Below, piece by piece: positions 11,137-22,751 of a stretch of DNA of 64,000 nt; within the stretch, counting starts at the first letter, position 1, and the number at the start of each line of letters is the position of its first letter. Both the position numbers and the translations under genes were made by a program. The notes under the pieces were generated by a model that worked only from the letters and a program-made list of their open reading frames with translations, did not search any database and was not told the origin of the DNA. Source of the DNA: Corbicula japonica (taxonomy: Eukaryota; Mollusca; Bivalvia; Venerida; Cyrenidae); the NCBI GenBank assembly GCA_038501625.1, contig JAZAYU010000061.1, positions 2,282,303-2,346,302 of the forward strand. Direction: 5' to 3'.

Positions 11137-11280
11137 AGGTTTGCATGTGCAAACTGTCAAGATCCAAATCAGCCAGCAAATCCTGTCTGACCTGGATCTA
11201 CATTATTCCCTTCTTGGTTAGAAATAACCCTATATATCAAAAGCAAGAAGTGTAGATCCAGATCAGCTGGCACTTCCATA
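11137..11280. repeat. Family A fragment
   Basis: Diverged blocks such as GACCTGGATCTACATTATTC and GTGTAGATCCAGATCAGCTG, without the terminal ends. Confidence 0.65.
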
Positions 11281-11484
11281 TTGCATGGAGTGTTTTTGGA
11301 TTGAACAACTTGTTTGTTAATAGTACAGAAGTTGGTTGCACAACACAATTGAGGTCAAAACTTTTTTGTGTTGCCAACATATTTCTAGTGCTGTCTACAA
11401 AATTGTAGTGCTGTCTTACTCGCGGTCTATACCAGTTTGGCATTATCTGATTGGATCATAGCTATCACATGATCACACAAGGCC

Positions 11485-11612
11485 TGTGTTGTCTGATTAC
11501 ATGTCTGTGTTGTCTGAATCACATATTTTCTGATAAATTAATCCACATGTTGTCTGATTTATTAATTTACATGTTGTTGTCTGATAACAAACATCTCGTG
11601 TTGTCTGAAAAC
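11485..11612. repeat. Degenerate TGTTGTCTGATT repeat
   Basis: Loose repeats of TGTTGTCTGA(A/T) with ACAT spacers. No gene. Confidence 0.5.
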
Positions 11613-11884
11613 GTGAACATAATGTCCGCTACTTTTTAATTTCCTGTGTCTGATCATAGAACTTATGCTTTATCATAACGTCTGAGCAGCTTAAAAACAG
11701 GATATTCATCCCTGTCTAAAAAATCATCATTTGTAAATAGGCATCTTTTATTTTTATTCTTTGTTATCTAGTTATATATTGTCAGCGTCATAGTTTTTGC
11801 TCCTCTGCTCTAAATCATAGTTTACTGTAATAATATTCTGTTGATGCAACAATATTTGTAGGCTGGAAATTTTCTTGTAAATGT

Positions 11885-12292
11885 TTAACCCTTTCCTCCA
11901 TATATACATGGGCTAACAGTGTAGATCTAGATCAGTGTTATCTGTTCAGGATCTGCACTGATCTCATTTTGATCTATTGTGTTATTTCTGGCCAAAAAAG
12001 CAAACAGTGCAGATACTGATCAGATGACATGGATGTGATGGATGATCTGGATCTACACTGGTAAATAAACTGGGTGATAAAGTGTATATACGGGAGGGTT
12101 AACCCTTTACTATACATATATAATACATCTGTGACATCTAATCAGGATCTACACTGATCACTTCTTGGTCAGAAGAAACCTAATAAATCTAAAAGCAAGC
12201 ATTGTAGATCCTGATCAGACCATTCCATTTGATCTGGATCTTTCACTGTTCTCCCATGCTATTAAACCTGTATCTATGGAGTAAAGGGTTAA
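11885..12292. repeat. Two adjoining family A MITEs
   Basis: 11885-12102 and 12099-12292 share a TTAA junction, as at 7135. Both are somewhat shortened; the second ends GGAGTAAAGGGTTAA. Confidence 0.83.
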
Positions 12293-12333
12293 ATGGTATT
12301 GTTGTAGGTTCTTAAATTTGAGTTCTAAATTGC

Positions 12334-12575
12334 TTTAACCCTTTCATGTACAGATACGCATTTTTACGCATGTGCGACCAGTGTAGATCCAGATCAGCCG
12401 GCACATCCGTGCCGTCTGATCAGGATCTGCAATGGTCGCATTTTGGTCAGAAATAACCTAATGAACCAAAAAGCGAACAGTGCAGATCCTGATCAGATGT
12501 CACGGATGTGCCGGCTGATCTGGATCTAAACAGTTCGCCCATGCAATAAAGGTGTATCTATGGAGGAAAGGGTAA
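12334..12575. repeat. Family A palindromic MITE, well preserved
   Basis: TTTAACCCTTTCATGTAC to GGAGGAAAGGG; the internal blocks match the consensus closely. Confidence 0.9.
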
Positions 12576-12579
12576 AATA

Positions 12580-13910
12580 CCTTCCAGCTCAATAATTATT
12601 GTATATTTCATGTTAATTTTAAACTCACAGATGGATCTGCCTGCGAATATTTCTGAATTCATAGTATATGTTTTACTGCTCTGTATTGTCACTTAAACTT
12701 GCAGTCAACTATTAGTGTTTGTAATTAATTAAATTAAAATATTGGGCTTTTCAAATGTAATCAAATGATCGAGTTACAGTTACGTGGCTTCTTAGCAATA
12801 ATTGATTAAATTACAATTACGTGGTTTGACACCTGTACTTAATTAAATTACATTAACTTGGTTTCATATTTGTAACTGTGTAAACATCTTTTCCTACAAA
12901 TGGTAATAATCTGTGCAGACTGAAGAGAATTGGTGATAGAAATACGCGCTTAAAATGTTGGAAAATGTTAATGACGTCAGTTTTTTGCATAAGTTTATTC
13001 TTGACCGCAGACATGTGAAGAGGTGCTTTGTCTATGTAAGAATTACATTAATGTGAAAATCATGATTTTCTAGTCCTATGAACACCCTTATATGCTATTT
13101 TCATAAACAGTTCTGTTGAAAGCTACCACAAGTTATCTAGAGACATATTTTATGGATTGATGCAAAATTACATGTTATGACCTCCAAAACAAAGTGTTAT
13201 GTAGGCATAAAATTCTTATCAAAATATCAGCAATTGTACATCAAGGGGACTCTTAAACTTTTGATTTGTTGATCCTCTGCTACTGATTATTTTGAATACC
13301 TTTTAGTATTGTGGCTTTTACAAACAATAGTTTTCCTGCAAATAAACAATATATTGCTGATATAATCTTTGGGAGAGGAGATAACATGGGTATGTGTTTT
13401 CTAGCATTCAGAATCATCGTTACCTATTCAATATAAAAAAATGTATCATCTGCCATGAAATGCAGAGTTCATGTTGCACATTGTTGTTGCCATAGCACAT
13501 CACATTCTGTTCAAATAAGGAAAACAATGTATTAAGGGGCAGTAACTCTAAAAATGTACAGCACTTAATTTTTAATTTAAATGGTTGAAATTAAAAGCAC
13601 AGGAGATACCCTTGTTGATCAATAATGAAAATCGATTATGGTTGAAGCCAGACTAGTGAGACAGTGGTTTCGTTTTAGTTTAATGATCTTGGACCCAGTT
13701 CTGAAAATACTATGAAGCATTTCTCATCAAGACTTAACAGCATTTAAGAACCACCATTTGTACCAAACCTTTTTCTTGTTTAGATTTCAAAATTTGTATT
13801 ATTTAGAGTAAAATAAAGTTATTTCAAAGCAGAATACTTGAGTAGTTAAACAAAAATCTTTCAAATCCATTGTAATGTCGTTTAATATCATTATGGCTTC
13901 CTATAAAACT
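12580..13910. other. Intergenic, no gene seen
   Basis: A degenerate ~48-bp repeat (ATTAAATTACA(A/G)TTACGTGG) lies at 12755-12870. Otherwise AT-rich with no supported coding sequence. Confidence 0.45.
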
Positions 13911-13912
13911 TT

Positions 13913-14112
13913 CAGCCTAAGATCATAAAACAGAAGCTGGATACCAATCGCAATTGGAAACATCTGTGCCCAAGATCATAAAACTAAATCTGGAGACCAG
14001 TCTAAAATCTCAAGCATTTGATGGGCTTAAATGGCGAACAGTTTCCATTACAACCAATCAGATGCTTGAGATTTGAGGCTGGTCTCCAATCATAGTTTTA
14101 TGATCTCGGACT
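13913..14112. repeat. Diverged family B MITE plus half copy
   Basis: AGATCATAAAACTAAATCTG ... CATAGTTTTATGATCTCGG (13968-14112), preceded by a broken start of another copy from 13913. It belongs to a subfamily with GATCATAAAA ends, also seen at 24243 and 26728. Confidence 0.75.
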
Positions 14113-14260
14113 CTGATTGGTTTAATTCGAGCTCAGGCTCAAAATTGACCAATCAAAAGCAAGACATTTTAGAATTTTTAGTCATCACAGGTGGTGCTTT
14201 AAAATTAAACTAATTTTTCACTGCATGAAGTGAAACTACCAGTATGTTGGAGCACTGGTC

Positions 14261-14404
14261 TGAAGGTTATAAAGCTGAGATTGGAAACCAGTCTCAGATC
14301 TCAAGCATCTGATTGGCTGAAATGGCAACTGGTCGCCATTTCAGCCAATCAGATGCTTGAGATTTGAGACTGGTTTCCATGCTCAGTTTTATAACCTTGG
14401 GCAC
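14261..14404. repeat. Family B palindromic MITE
   Basis: Near-perfect 144-bp palindrome, GAAGGTTATAAAGCTGAG to CTCAGTTTTATAACCTTGGG, with the centre GGCAACTGGTCGCC. Confidence 0.92.
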
Positions 14405-14603
14405 AGGCTGGCTCCAGGTTAACTACCAGATGTTTCTATTTTCAGCTTCTAGTTCATTTCATATTTTCTAGATCGAGAGTTTGTTTAACTATTTTTTTTG
14501 TAAGACCAAGTTAAAGCTATTTTGATATTCAGAAATAATAAAATCCTGGGCTTCAAATAACTTTAAGACAATTTTTTTAACCTATGATCTTTCCTTGAGT
14601 CCA

Positions 14604-14896
14604 GCTCATTTATCAGATAGGCAACCAGTATTGATCCAGATCTGTGCCCAAGGTTATAAAACTGAGAATGGAAACCAGTCTCAAATCTCAAGCATCTGAT
14701 TGGCTGAAATGGCAACCAGTCGCCATTTCAGCCAATCAGATACTTGAGATTTGAGACTGGTTTCCAACCTCAGTTTTATAACCTTCAGCCCAGCCTGACC
14801 AGGATTTACACTTGTTGATTTTATATTCTATCTATTATTTCTGACCAAGAAGCAACTAGTGTAGATCCTGATCAGACTGCACAATGGAGTTAAGGT
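14604..14896. repeat. Family A MITE split by a family B MITE
   Basis: Family A blocks GTATTGATCCAGATCT (to 14641) and CTGACCAGGATTTACAC ... GTGTAGATCCTGATCAGAC (from 14792) flank a complete family B palindrome at 14642-14790. Family B therefore inserted into an older family A copy. Confidence 0.82.
14642..14790. repeat. Family B palindromic MITE (nested)
   Basis: GTGCCCAAGGTTATAAAACT to TCAGTTTTATAACCTTCAGC. Inserted in the family A copy around it. Confidence 0.92.
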
Positions 14897-15067
14897 TTAA
14901 CTGGCAATTTCAAAAAGCAATGAGCAGTTTGGGAAATGGTGCAGGGTGGTGACTGATCACCATCGCAGTCATTAGAGGAGACTGTACAAAGTGAATTATT
15001 GTTATATCAGATACATTAATGATCAATGTTGAAATGTTGTAATGTCCGGTTCCAGATATGTTATTTA

Positions 15068-15275
15068 TATCCCTTTCCTCCATATATACGCATTTTTACG
15101 CTTGTGCAACCAGTGTCGATCCAGATCAGCCGGCACATCCATGCCGTCTGATCAGGATCTATACTGGTTGCATTTTGGTCAGAAATCACCTAACAAATCA
15201 AAAAGCAAACAGTTTAGATCCTGATCTAAACTGTTCAACCATGCAATAAAGGTGTATCTATGGAGGAAAGAGTTA
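15068..15275. repeat. Family A MITE, internally shortened
   Basis: ATCCCTTTCCTCC ... GGAGGAAAGAGTTAA. The third and fourth blocks are partly deleted (GATCCTGATCTAAACTGTTC). Confidence 0.86.
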
Positions 15276-15279
15276 ATGC

Positions 15280-16080
15280 ACCTGATTTGTATTTAGTGGT
15301 TTCAGTATAGTTCTTTGCTAAGCAAATATCGCTTTGTTAATTGTAAAAATAAAAATATTCAACAAAGTTGAAACAAAAACCAGTGTTGAGTTTTTATTTA
15401 CAGTAACCATGATTTTCAAAGTCAAAGGTGCTTCTATCTAGCAATAAGACATCATCCCCTTAACGCAATAACGGTATATCTCCTTCATATTTCAATGGTA
15501 CTTATACTGTTCTTGCACTAAACGAATGATCTTAGAGGACGTTAGGAATCCTTTTAAAAACTATTACATGTTCTATCAGTCATTGATGTAAAAGGCTTAA
15601 TAGCATAACCCTCGCCATTAATGATCTATAAATGTGTCTATATTGCACTGTTTTTGTGGTTACAGAAACATCAATTGCAAAATTAAAGCTGTTTATCTGA
15701 CGAAAAGAGCTTGGTTAAAATAAAATGTGTATAAACAGCACTGAACTTCTCTACAAAACAGTCTTGTGGAATTAGATTTAATCATTTATACAATATACAG
15801 GTTGGAAGATATCTGAGTTCATTGATTTCACTTCCTACATCTGGGATCAATTTTACAGCTCATTGTAAAGAACACCTTGTTAAATCTTCTCCTGATTGCG
15901 CAACACCTTTAACCAATTCCTCAATACAGTGGTGTACCATAGTCATATTTCCTTTTAAATAAATTCTGATCTAGTTTTTCATCCAGATGTATTTTAGATT
16001 GAAAGAAATTTAACAAATACTTCTTGCAATTGAAAAAAAACTGATCAGAATTCTGAATAGATGTACCAGTGTAATGATAA
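15280..16080. other. Intergenic, no gene seen
   Basis: AT-rich; only short chance ORFs in either strand. Confidence 0.4.
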
Positions 16081-16083
16081 TAA

Positions 16084-16231
16084 GGGCTGAAGGTTATAAA
16101 ATTGAGATTGGAAACCAGTCTCAAATCTCAAGCATCTGATTGGCTGAAATGGCGACTGGTCGCCATTTCAGCCAATCAGATGCTTGAGATTTGAGACTGG
16201 TTTCTATGCTCAGTTTTATAACCTTAGGCAC
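16084..16231. repeat. Family B palindromic MITE
   Basis: GGCTGAAGGTTATAAAATTG to CTCAGTTTTATAACCTTAGG; near-perfect palindrome with centre GGCGACTGGTCGCC. Confidence 0.92.
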
Positions 16232-16540
16232 AACAATAGGCACACCCTGTCGTAAGAAACTCAATCACACTGAGCACCTTTGATCAGGTTAACTTGAAGC
16301 TTCACAACTTAATGCTACAAAGTGGGAGAATTTTATTGTGATATAAACTCATTTAAGTGCTGCAGCTGAGGTACCATGTTTTATTAAATAATAAATAGCC
16401 GCCAGTAACATATCACAGGATTTATCATGGGGTCAGGTTTATATCACAAGCGGCTTTGAAAACATTCACCATTTTCATTTTCTTTCTACTTAAGATCTTG
16501 TAGAGCACTGTCAATCTAAAATACAAGATATAACATTAAT

Positions 16541-18313
16541 ACAAGAGGGTCCTGGGTCGCTCACCTGTCAGCAACTGCTCAATGCTTGCAAGAGTTGAGT
16601 GCAAGTGTGGTAAAATCAAGTCAAAAAATAAAGAACCTATTGTGGAGAAAAGGTCAAAATAGCTTACTTTGGCTCTTTCAAGGGCCATAACTCTGGAACC
16701 CATTATGGAATCTAGCTGGTACAAGAAAGGAACCGAGATCTTATAGTAACTCAAGTATTGTACAAGTCTGATTAAATTCAAATAAAAAATGAAGCTGCTA
16801 TTGTGCAGACAAGGTCTAAATAGATCATTTCGCCACTTTCAGGGGCCATAACTCTGGAACCCATAATGAAGTATGGCAATTTCAAGAAAGGAACTAAGAT
16901 CTTATGGTAATGAAAGTGAAGACTAAAATTAAGACCACTAGTGTGCAGACAAGCTTTTATTATAACTTGACATAGTGACTTAGTTTATGAGGTCAATTGA
17001 ACCAGTTTCAAACTTAACCTAGATATCATTGAGATAAACATTCTGACCAAGCTCGAAAAAGAGGACCAAAATTAAGACCGCTAGAGTGCAGACAAGCTTT
17101 TTCTATAATTTGGCATAGTGACCTAGTTTTCAAGGTCATATGACCCAGTTTGGAACTTGACCTAGATATCTTTGAGATAAACATTCTGACGAGCTTGGAG
17201 TAGATTGGCCCAAAACTAAAACCCCTAGAGTGTGGACAAGCTTTTTCAAAAATTCGACCTATTGACCTAGTTTCCAAGGTCACATGACCCAGTTACGAAC
17301 ATACCTAGATAGCATTAAAATAAACATTCTGACTAAGTTTGAAGAAGATCAGACCAAAATTAAGAAAGTGCAGACAAGCTTTTTCTATAATTTGACCTAG
17401 TGACCTAGTTTTTTGGGGCACATGACCCACTTTTGAACTTGACCTAGATATCATGGAGATAAACATTCTGACTAAGTTTAAACAAGATCACACCAAATTA
17501 AGACTGCTAGAGTGCGGACAAGCTTTTTCTATAATTTGATCTAGTGACCTAGATTTCAAGGTCACATGACCCAGTTTCGAACTTGACCTAGACATCATTA
17601 AGATAAAGATTCTGACCAAGTGTGCAAAAGATCCCACCAAAATTTAGACCGCAAGAGTGCAGACAAGATTTATCTTTGATTTGACCTAGTTTTCAAGGTC
17701 ACATGACCAGTTACAAATGACCTAGATATCATTGAGATAGACATTCTGACCAAGTTTGAAGAAGATCTGACCAAAATTAAGACTGTTAGAGTGCAGACAA
17801 GCTTTTTGTATAATTTGACCTAGTGACCTCGATTTCAAGGTCACATGACCCAGTTTCAAACTTGACCTAGATATCATTGAGATAAACATTCTGACCAAGT
17901 TTGAAAAAGATCCCACCAAAATTAAGACCGCTTGAGTGCAAACAAGCTTTTTCTTTAATTTGACCTACTGACCTAGTTTTTAGGGTCACATAACCCAGTT
18001 ACGAACTTGTTCTAGATATCATTGAAATAAACATTCTGAAGAAGTTTAAACAAGATCGCACCAAAATTAAGACTGCTTGAGTGCGGACAAGCATTTTCTT
18101 TAATTTGACCTAGTGACCTAGATTTCAAGGTCACATGACCCAGTTTCAAACTTGACCTAAAAATCATTGCGATAAACATTCTGACCAAGTTTGAAGAAGA
18201 TCGGATAAAAATTAAGACCGCTAGAGTGCGGACAACAATTGTGAACGGACGGACGACGGACGAAGGGTGATCACAAAAGCTCACCCTGTCACTATGTGAC
18301 AGATGAGCTAAAA
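16541..18313. mobile_element. Tandem-core element (ACAAGAGGG...GCTCACCTGT / GAGCTAAAA)
   Basis: It starts ACAAGAGGGTCCTGGGTCGC and TCACCTGTCA and ends AGCTCACCCTGTCACTATGT...GAGCTAAAA. Between them are about ten diverged ~150-bp units, each with TGACCTAGTGACCTAG, GGTCACATGACCCAGTT, GACCTAGATATCATTGAGAT and AAACATTCTGACCAAG. The architecture resembles bivalve tandem-core elements such as the pearl family and non-autonomous Helitron-like elements. No transposase or Rep/helicase ORF is present, so it is non-autonomous. Short ORFs in it are repeat artefacts. Confidence 0.8.
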
Positions 18314-18544
18314 ACTGGTTAAAACAACTAACAATGTCTAGATTTTTTACAGTCTTTAACAACAACAAAGTAACAAAAGCAATTATCCAATTATTTATTT
18401 ACATTTACTCACAATCAATAAAGATTTTCTTTTATAATAACCTTGACATAATCTTCTATATATAGTTTTCTCTATGCCAGTAATACTGGTTTCTAAAAAT
18501 GGAGGCTTGGACTGAAAGTGCTTGAGTTCTAAAGTAAGAGACCT

Positions 18545-18645
18545 TTTAACCCTTTCCTCTATAGATACACCTTTATTGCAAGGGCGAACAGTTTAGATCC
18601 AGATCAGCCGGCATAAAAATGCGTATTTATGGAGGAAAGGGTTTA
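18545..18645. repeat. Family A MITE, solo ends
   Basis: TTTTAACCCTTTCCTC through GATCCAGATCAGCCGGC, then directly ATAAAAATGCG...GGAGGAAAGGG. The middle ~140 bp are missing, consistent with deletion of the hairpin. Confidence 0.82.
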
Positions 18646-18754
18646 AGAGGTTATGTATCCGGGAGTTGCCAATGGACATCTTGATGTGGATGTTTCTTCT
18701 TGTTATTGTAGTTTTGTTTATAACTATAATACCGGTAATAGTCCAGTAAAATTT

Positions 18755-18845
18755 TGTCCTTGCTTCATCTCCAAAGCTCTTGGGGATTTCATTGAAACTT
18801 CAAAGGATTGTTTGTCACCAAGCCTAGTTGTCATTTTTTACTGTA
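18755..18845 (-). repeat. Fragment of the GGGCATAA tandem-core element
   Basis: On the - strand it reads AACTAGGCTTGGTGACAAAC and GAAGTTTCAATGAAATCCCC, as in the units at 45232-45533 and 49910-50431. A second fragment lies at 19285-19500. Confidence 0.65.
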
Positions 18846-18977
18846 TCTTCTAAATTAAAATATTTACACTTCAACTTCATCCTCTACGATGAAGTCATAT
18901 TCATCTAACGAATCATAATATCTCATGGTAAACAGTGTGACGTATTACTTTAAAAGGCGTGGCTACAGTAGAGCTGT

Positions 18978-19274
18978 TTACAATTTATTGGACGTTGCAC
19001 GATGTTTTGACGTGTGACGTCGCCGTGCACGCACGTTTTCCCGCGAGTTGCTGCGGAAAAGCGCGCCATCATTCACTTTGCCGTCAACGTAGCTATTCCA
19101 ACAGTCATTCGAAAAAGCCGTAATATCACAAATTCTTCTAGTTATTTCTGTATTCATGAGATTATTTATGAGTGTAAATATAAGGATTGAATCGATATTT
19201 GATAGTTTCCATTTGGGTATGAACAACCCAACTGTTTTCCACACCCAAATGGAAACCATCAAGTATCGATTCAA
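18978..19274 (-). other. Unrecognised 98-codon ORF ending in a hairpin repeat
   Basis: Open for 98 residues from ATG at 19274 to 18978. The middle (NTEITRRICDITAFSNDC and onward) looks like plausible protein and the C-terminal RARRRHTSKHRAT is basic. I do not recognise a family. Its first ~30 codons lie in the long hairpin at 19171-19280 and fragments of a tandem-core element flank it, so it is more likely a piece of a repeat than a host gene. GC content is higher here than nearby. Confidence 0.25.
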
Positions 19275-19280
19275 TCCTTA
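19171..19280. repeat. Long stem-loop
   Basis: Arms of about 38 bp, TAAGGATTGAATCGATATTT at the left and its near reverse complement at 19240-19280, with GTTTCCATTTGGGTA / ACCCAAATGGAAAC next to a ~25-bp loop. Confidence 0.82.
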
Positions 19281-19896
19281 AATATTGTCCACTCTTCATC
19301 TCCAAAGCCCTTTGAGGATTTCATTGAAACTTCAAAGGAGTGTTTGTCACCAAGCCTAGTTGTGCATTCATTAGGAATCTCCGCTCTGATAATTTTTGGC
19401 TGAATTATGGGCCCTTAGTCATTTTTTTACTGTAACTTCTATATTAAAATATTGTCCTGGCTTCATCTCCAAAGCTCTTGGGGGATTTCTTTGAAACTTA
19501 AGGTATCACAAACATTGCAAATGGCAAAAACTTGCTAAAATTTTAAAAATGAATTATGGGGGAAATACTCATTGCTACCTAGATTTCAGTGAAGAAATGT
19601 TTTTTTCTAAGTATGTACTAATGTTTGTAGCATATACTTTTTTCAGGTTTGAGTTGCTTTGGAATATTGTCAACAAATTTCAGAGTTCTCATGCAAACGG
19701 TTTTCTTTTGTTTTAGTATGTGCTTGGTAATTAGAACATTAATTAGACTAAATTGAGCATATTGGTAGCAGAGTTATGGGGGGTCGAAAAAGATGTAGAT
19801 TAGTTCTCAGTTCATGTTCTACTTTTACAATGTATCACAATACCAAATATTTCTTATTGTAATAAGAAAGTTGTTGCGGAATTGAAAAATAAAATT

Positions 19897-19908
<12 letters not shown>

Positions 19909-19939
<31 letters not shown>

Positions 19940-19961
19940 CTGGGGTCAGGGGGGGGGGGGG
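19909..19961. repeat. Poly-G tract
   Basis: A run of 31 G, then CTGGGGTCA, then a further run of about 13 G. It could form G-quadruplexes and is also a likely sequencing or assembly trouble spot. Confidence 0.9.
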
Positions 19962-21105
19962 CTTTAAAAATACATAATTGTATTTATTTGAAATTTGACA
20001 TTCTGCTTATGAGGTTTCACTTTAATTTGAGTCAATCAAACTTATATCACATTTTTTAACATGTATCTTCCATATAATAGTGCCTCTAAATAACTTCCTT
20101 AATGTCAAGGACTATACAAATAGACTACTCTGGAGATTACAAACAAGGACAAAGACAATTGAATGAATACTGTATTATATTACAGTTTTTTTATTGTAGT
20201 AAACAATTAATTGAAAGAGAGTCAAAGAAAAAACTGTAAAATTTTTAAATAGGAATTTAAATGCATGCAACAACTAGATTCTACATGGTGAGCAAATTAT
20301 TGCTATTTCAAAATCCAGCCACAAATAAAGAACTTCAGAACCAGACAAGCTATATTATTCCCATATTTGACCTTTGAGCCCCAACTGTGACCTGGATCTT
20401 TGAGATAGGGACCTGGGGTTCAACCTTGACATTCTGTCACACGGAGATTAACATTCAAGCAAAAAAAAAACAACATCACTCGATGCATGTCACTGTTGGA
20501 AAAATGAAAATTTTAGCAAAGGGAAATAATTCAAATATAAACCAGGTGGAATAATGACTCTTATACAGTGCACGCCCACTTACTGTCATCTAATCCTAAT
20601 GATTTGTTGTTATAACAAAAACCTGGCAGTGCCAAGTTATCTCCCCAAATTCGGGTTTTAAACAAAAACTAAAATCCTTAGTGATTACATTAAAAAAGTG
20701 ACTGAATCTGTGATGTTATCATGACGTCACTTGTTGTACTCAGGCGTACTCCGGGTATGCCTTACTGTGTTATTGATATTTGTTGCAACTTTTTTAATGT
20801 TGAATGTATTTACCCAATATTTATACAACGTGGACACAATATTTCAACCTTCAAAAAAAATATAAATATATATATATATGATTTCTATGTATATGCATTT
20901 GCATTTTTATTTTCTAGCAACATTCCACAAATGTCCCGATCAACCTTCATACATGCCAGATATTATTTGAAGTATATGATCAGGGCTAGATCAGGTATAT
21001 ACTGGGCTATAAATACAATAGGGTGCCATCAGCAATTTATCTTTCCTTGGTTTGCATTTCTTCCTATGTGTATCGTAGACCCTACTTTTCACTACTGTAA
21101 CTCCC
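19962..21105. other. Intergenic, no gene seen
   Basis: AT-rich. A short TGACCT-type repeat fragment lies near 20365-20460. An open frame of about 150 codons from 20721 runs into the family A repeat and is AT-rich and hydrophobic by composition; I do not call it a gene. Confidence 0.4.
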
Positions 21106-21343
21106 TTAACCCTTTCCTCCATAGATACACCTTTATTCCATGGGCGAACAGTTTAGATCCAGATCAGCCGGAACATCCGTGACATCTGATCAGGATCTTT
21201 ACTGTTCACTTTTTGATTTGTTAGGTTATTTCTGACAAAATGAGACCAGTGCAGATCCTGATCAGACAGAATGGATGTGCCAGCTGATCTGGATCTACAC
21301 CAGTCGCACATGCGTAAAAATGTGTATAAGGAGGAAAGGGTTA
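21106..21343. repeat. Family A palindromic MITE
   Basis: TTAACCCTTTCCTCC to GGAGGAAAGGG; full length. Confidence 0.9.
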
Positions 21344-22040
21344 AAATATGCTTGTACATCTCCAGTGGAGAAAAAAAAATCCCGTGGAATGATATCAGAA
21401 TCCCCTGGAATCCTTTTCAGAAATATGGCACATATAATCTTCATAGATGTACATATGTATATTAACAAGGCATTTCTTTACTATAAAATTTAAAAACAAA
21501 AGAAACAATTATTTATGAAAAATAAACCTTTAATAGTACTGATTTTTTCTTAATTCTAAAATGTCAATGGTATTTGTACAGTCAGCTAGTTGCCTCACAT
21601 TAACATTTCAAATATCATGTTTTGTCTGTTATAATTAATCAAGCTGGGATATAAAAACATATATTTCACTAAATTATCGTTAGCACATCAAAAAACAATT
21701 ATAAAACACATTCAAAGACTAAAATGATGAACTCCAAATAATGTGAACTTTCAATCTGAAAAAAAAATCAGTTTTCATAACAAAGAAAAACCCATAAAAG
21801 ATACAATCACAGTTTTTCTATCAACTGATTGCTATTAAACTGTCTTTTAATTACAAAAAAACTTGAAATCTCTGATGAAACATGGCTGAATTGACTGGCT
21901 ATGTCTGTATGTCACAATGCTCTATATATGTGTCTTGTACATGAAGCCTAATTAACAATTGCTAGAAATGAAACCTTTATACACTGAATTAATTGAAAGA
22001 ACTGGCCTATCTCTCAGTATGAAACATGAAATGACCGTAG

Positions 22041-22152
22041 GGTTAGGAAAGGGAGGGGTTTACAAATATTTATTAACTTAAGGTAAGGAAGGGGAGGAGT
22101 TTACAAATATTTATTAACTGAAGGTAAAGAAGGGGAGGAGTTTATTTAAACA
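22041..22152. repeat. 41-bp tandem repeat x ~2.7
   Basis: Units begin at 22041, 22082 and 22123, each with GGTAAGGAAGGGGAGGAG or a close variant followed by TTTACAAATATTTATT. Non-coding. Confidence 0.85.
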
Positions 22153-22289
22153 TTTATTGACTAAATAGTGATCAGACTACGAGGAATCAAACTTGATTGG
22201 TTGCAAATATGACGAAGGATGTGCTAAGAACTTAAATGGTTAATCTTGAAATAGAAGTACATATTCCTGCCTTATCCATTTCAAAAGCT

Positions 22290-22545
22290 CATTATCACCA
22301 AAAAAATTGCAACAAGGTCATACAGTGACCTTGACCTTCAAGGTAGTGACAAAAATGTTACTCTCATCACGTCATCGCCATGTGAGGATCATTTCTGTGA
22401 AATAATTGGACAATCTGATTTCAAATAAAAGTTATGGGCAGGACTTATGCAGGACAGACGGAAAAAGGGACAAACATATGTATGGACTGACAGACAACCT
22501 GGCAACTACATGCTCCCCCGAATTTCTTCGGTGGCTTAACAATAA
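22290..22545. repeat. Remnant of a tandem-core element
   Basis: CATACAGTGACCTTGACCTT, GGACAGACGGA and CTCCCCCGAATTTCTTCGG match the ends and units of the larger arrays. A single unit with one end. Confidence 0.55.
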
Positions 22546-22751
22546 GCAGACCTTGATTAATCATGCCAATAAATTACAACACTGTTCACTTAAACTATAC
22601 AATGTATAATTATGAACACTGCACTGACAATAAAGGTTATGTCATGCACACTCATGATTTAAGACACATATTTGTGTATAACTTAGTAACTCTTGTTGTC
22701 TGTTCCATTAGTATAACTATATCACTTGTATGCATCAGATGGTAATAAGAC

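Noticed and set aside
15042..15249. Recurrent short ORFs translating as SVDPDQPAHPCRLIRICTG-like peptides (also at 1835, 6787, 7028, 8087, 10398, 21153, 29435, 30818)
   Set aside because: They are family A MITE sequence read in chance frames; no start, splice or conservation evidence.
17026..18368. Several - strand ORFs with similar peptides (SLGQI, FNDI and others)
   Set aside because: Periodic readings of ~150-bp tandem units, not a gene family.
20721..21182. 153-codon ORF as a membrane protein
   Set aside because: Composition follows AT-rich DNA, it ends inside a family A repeat, and no domain or splice context is seen.
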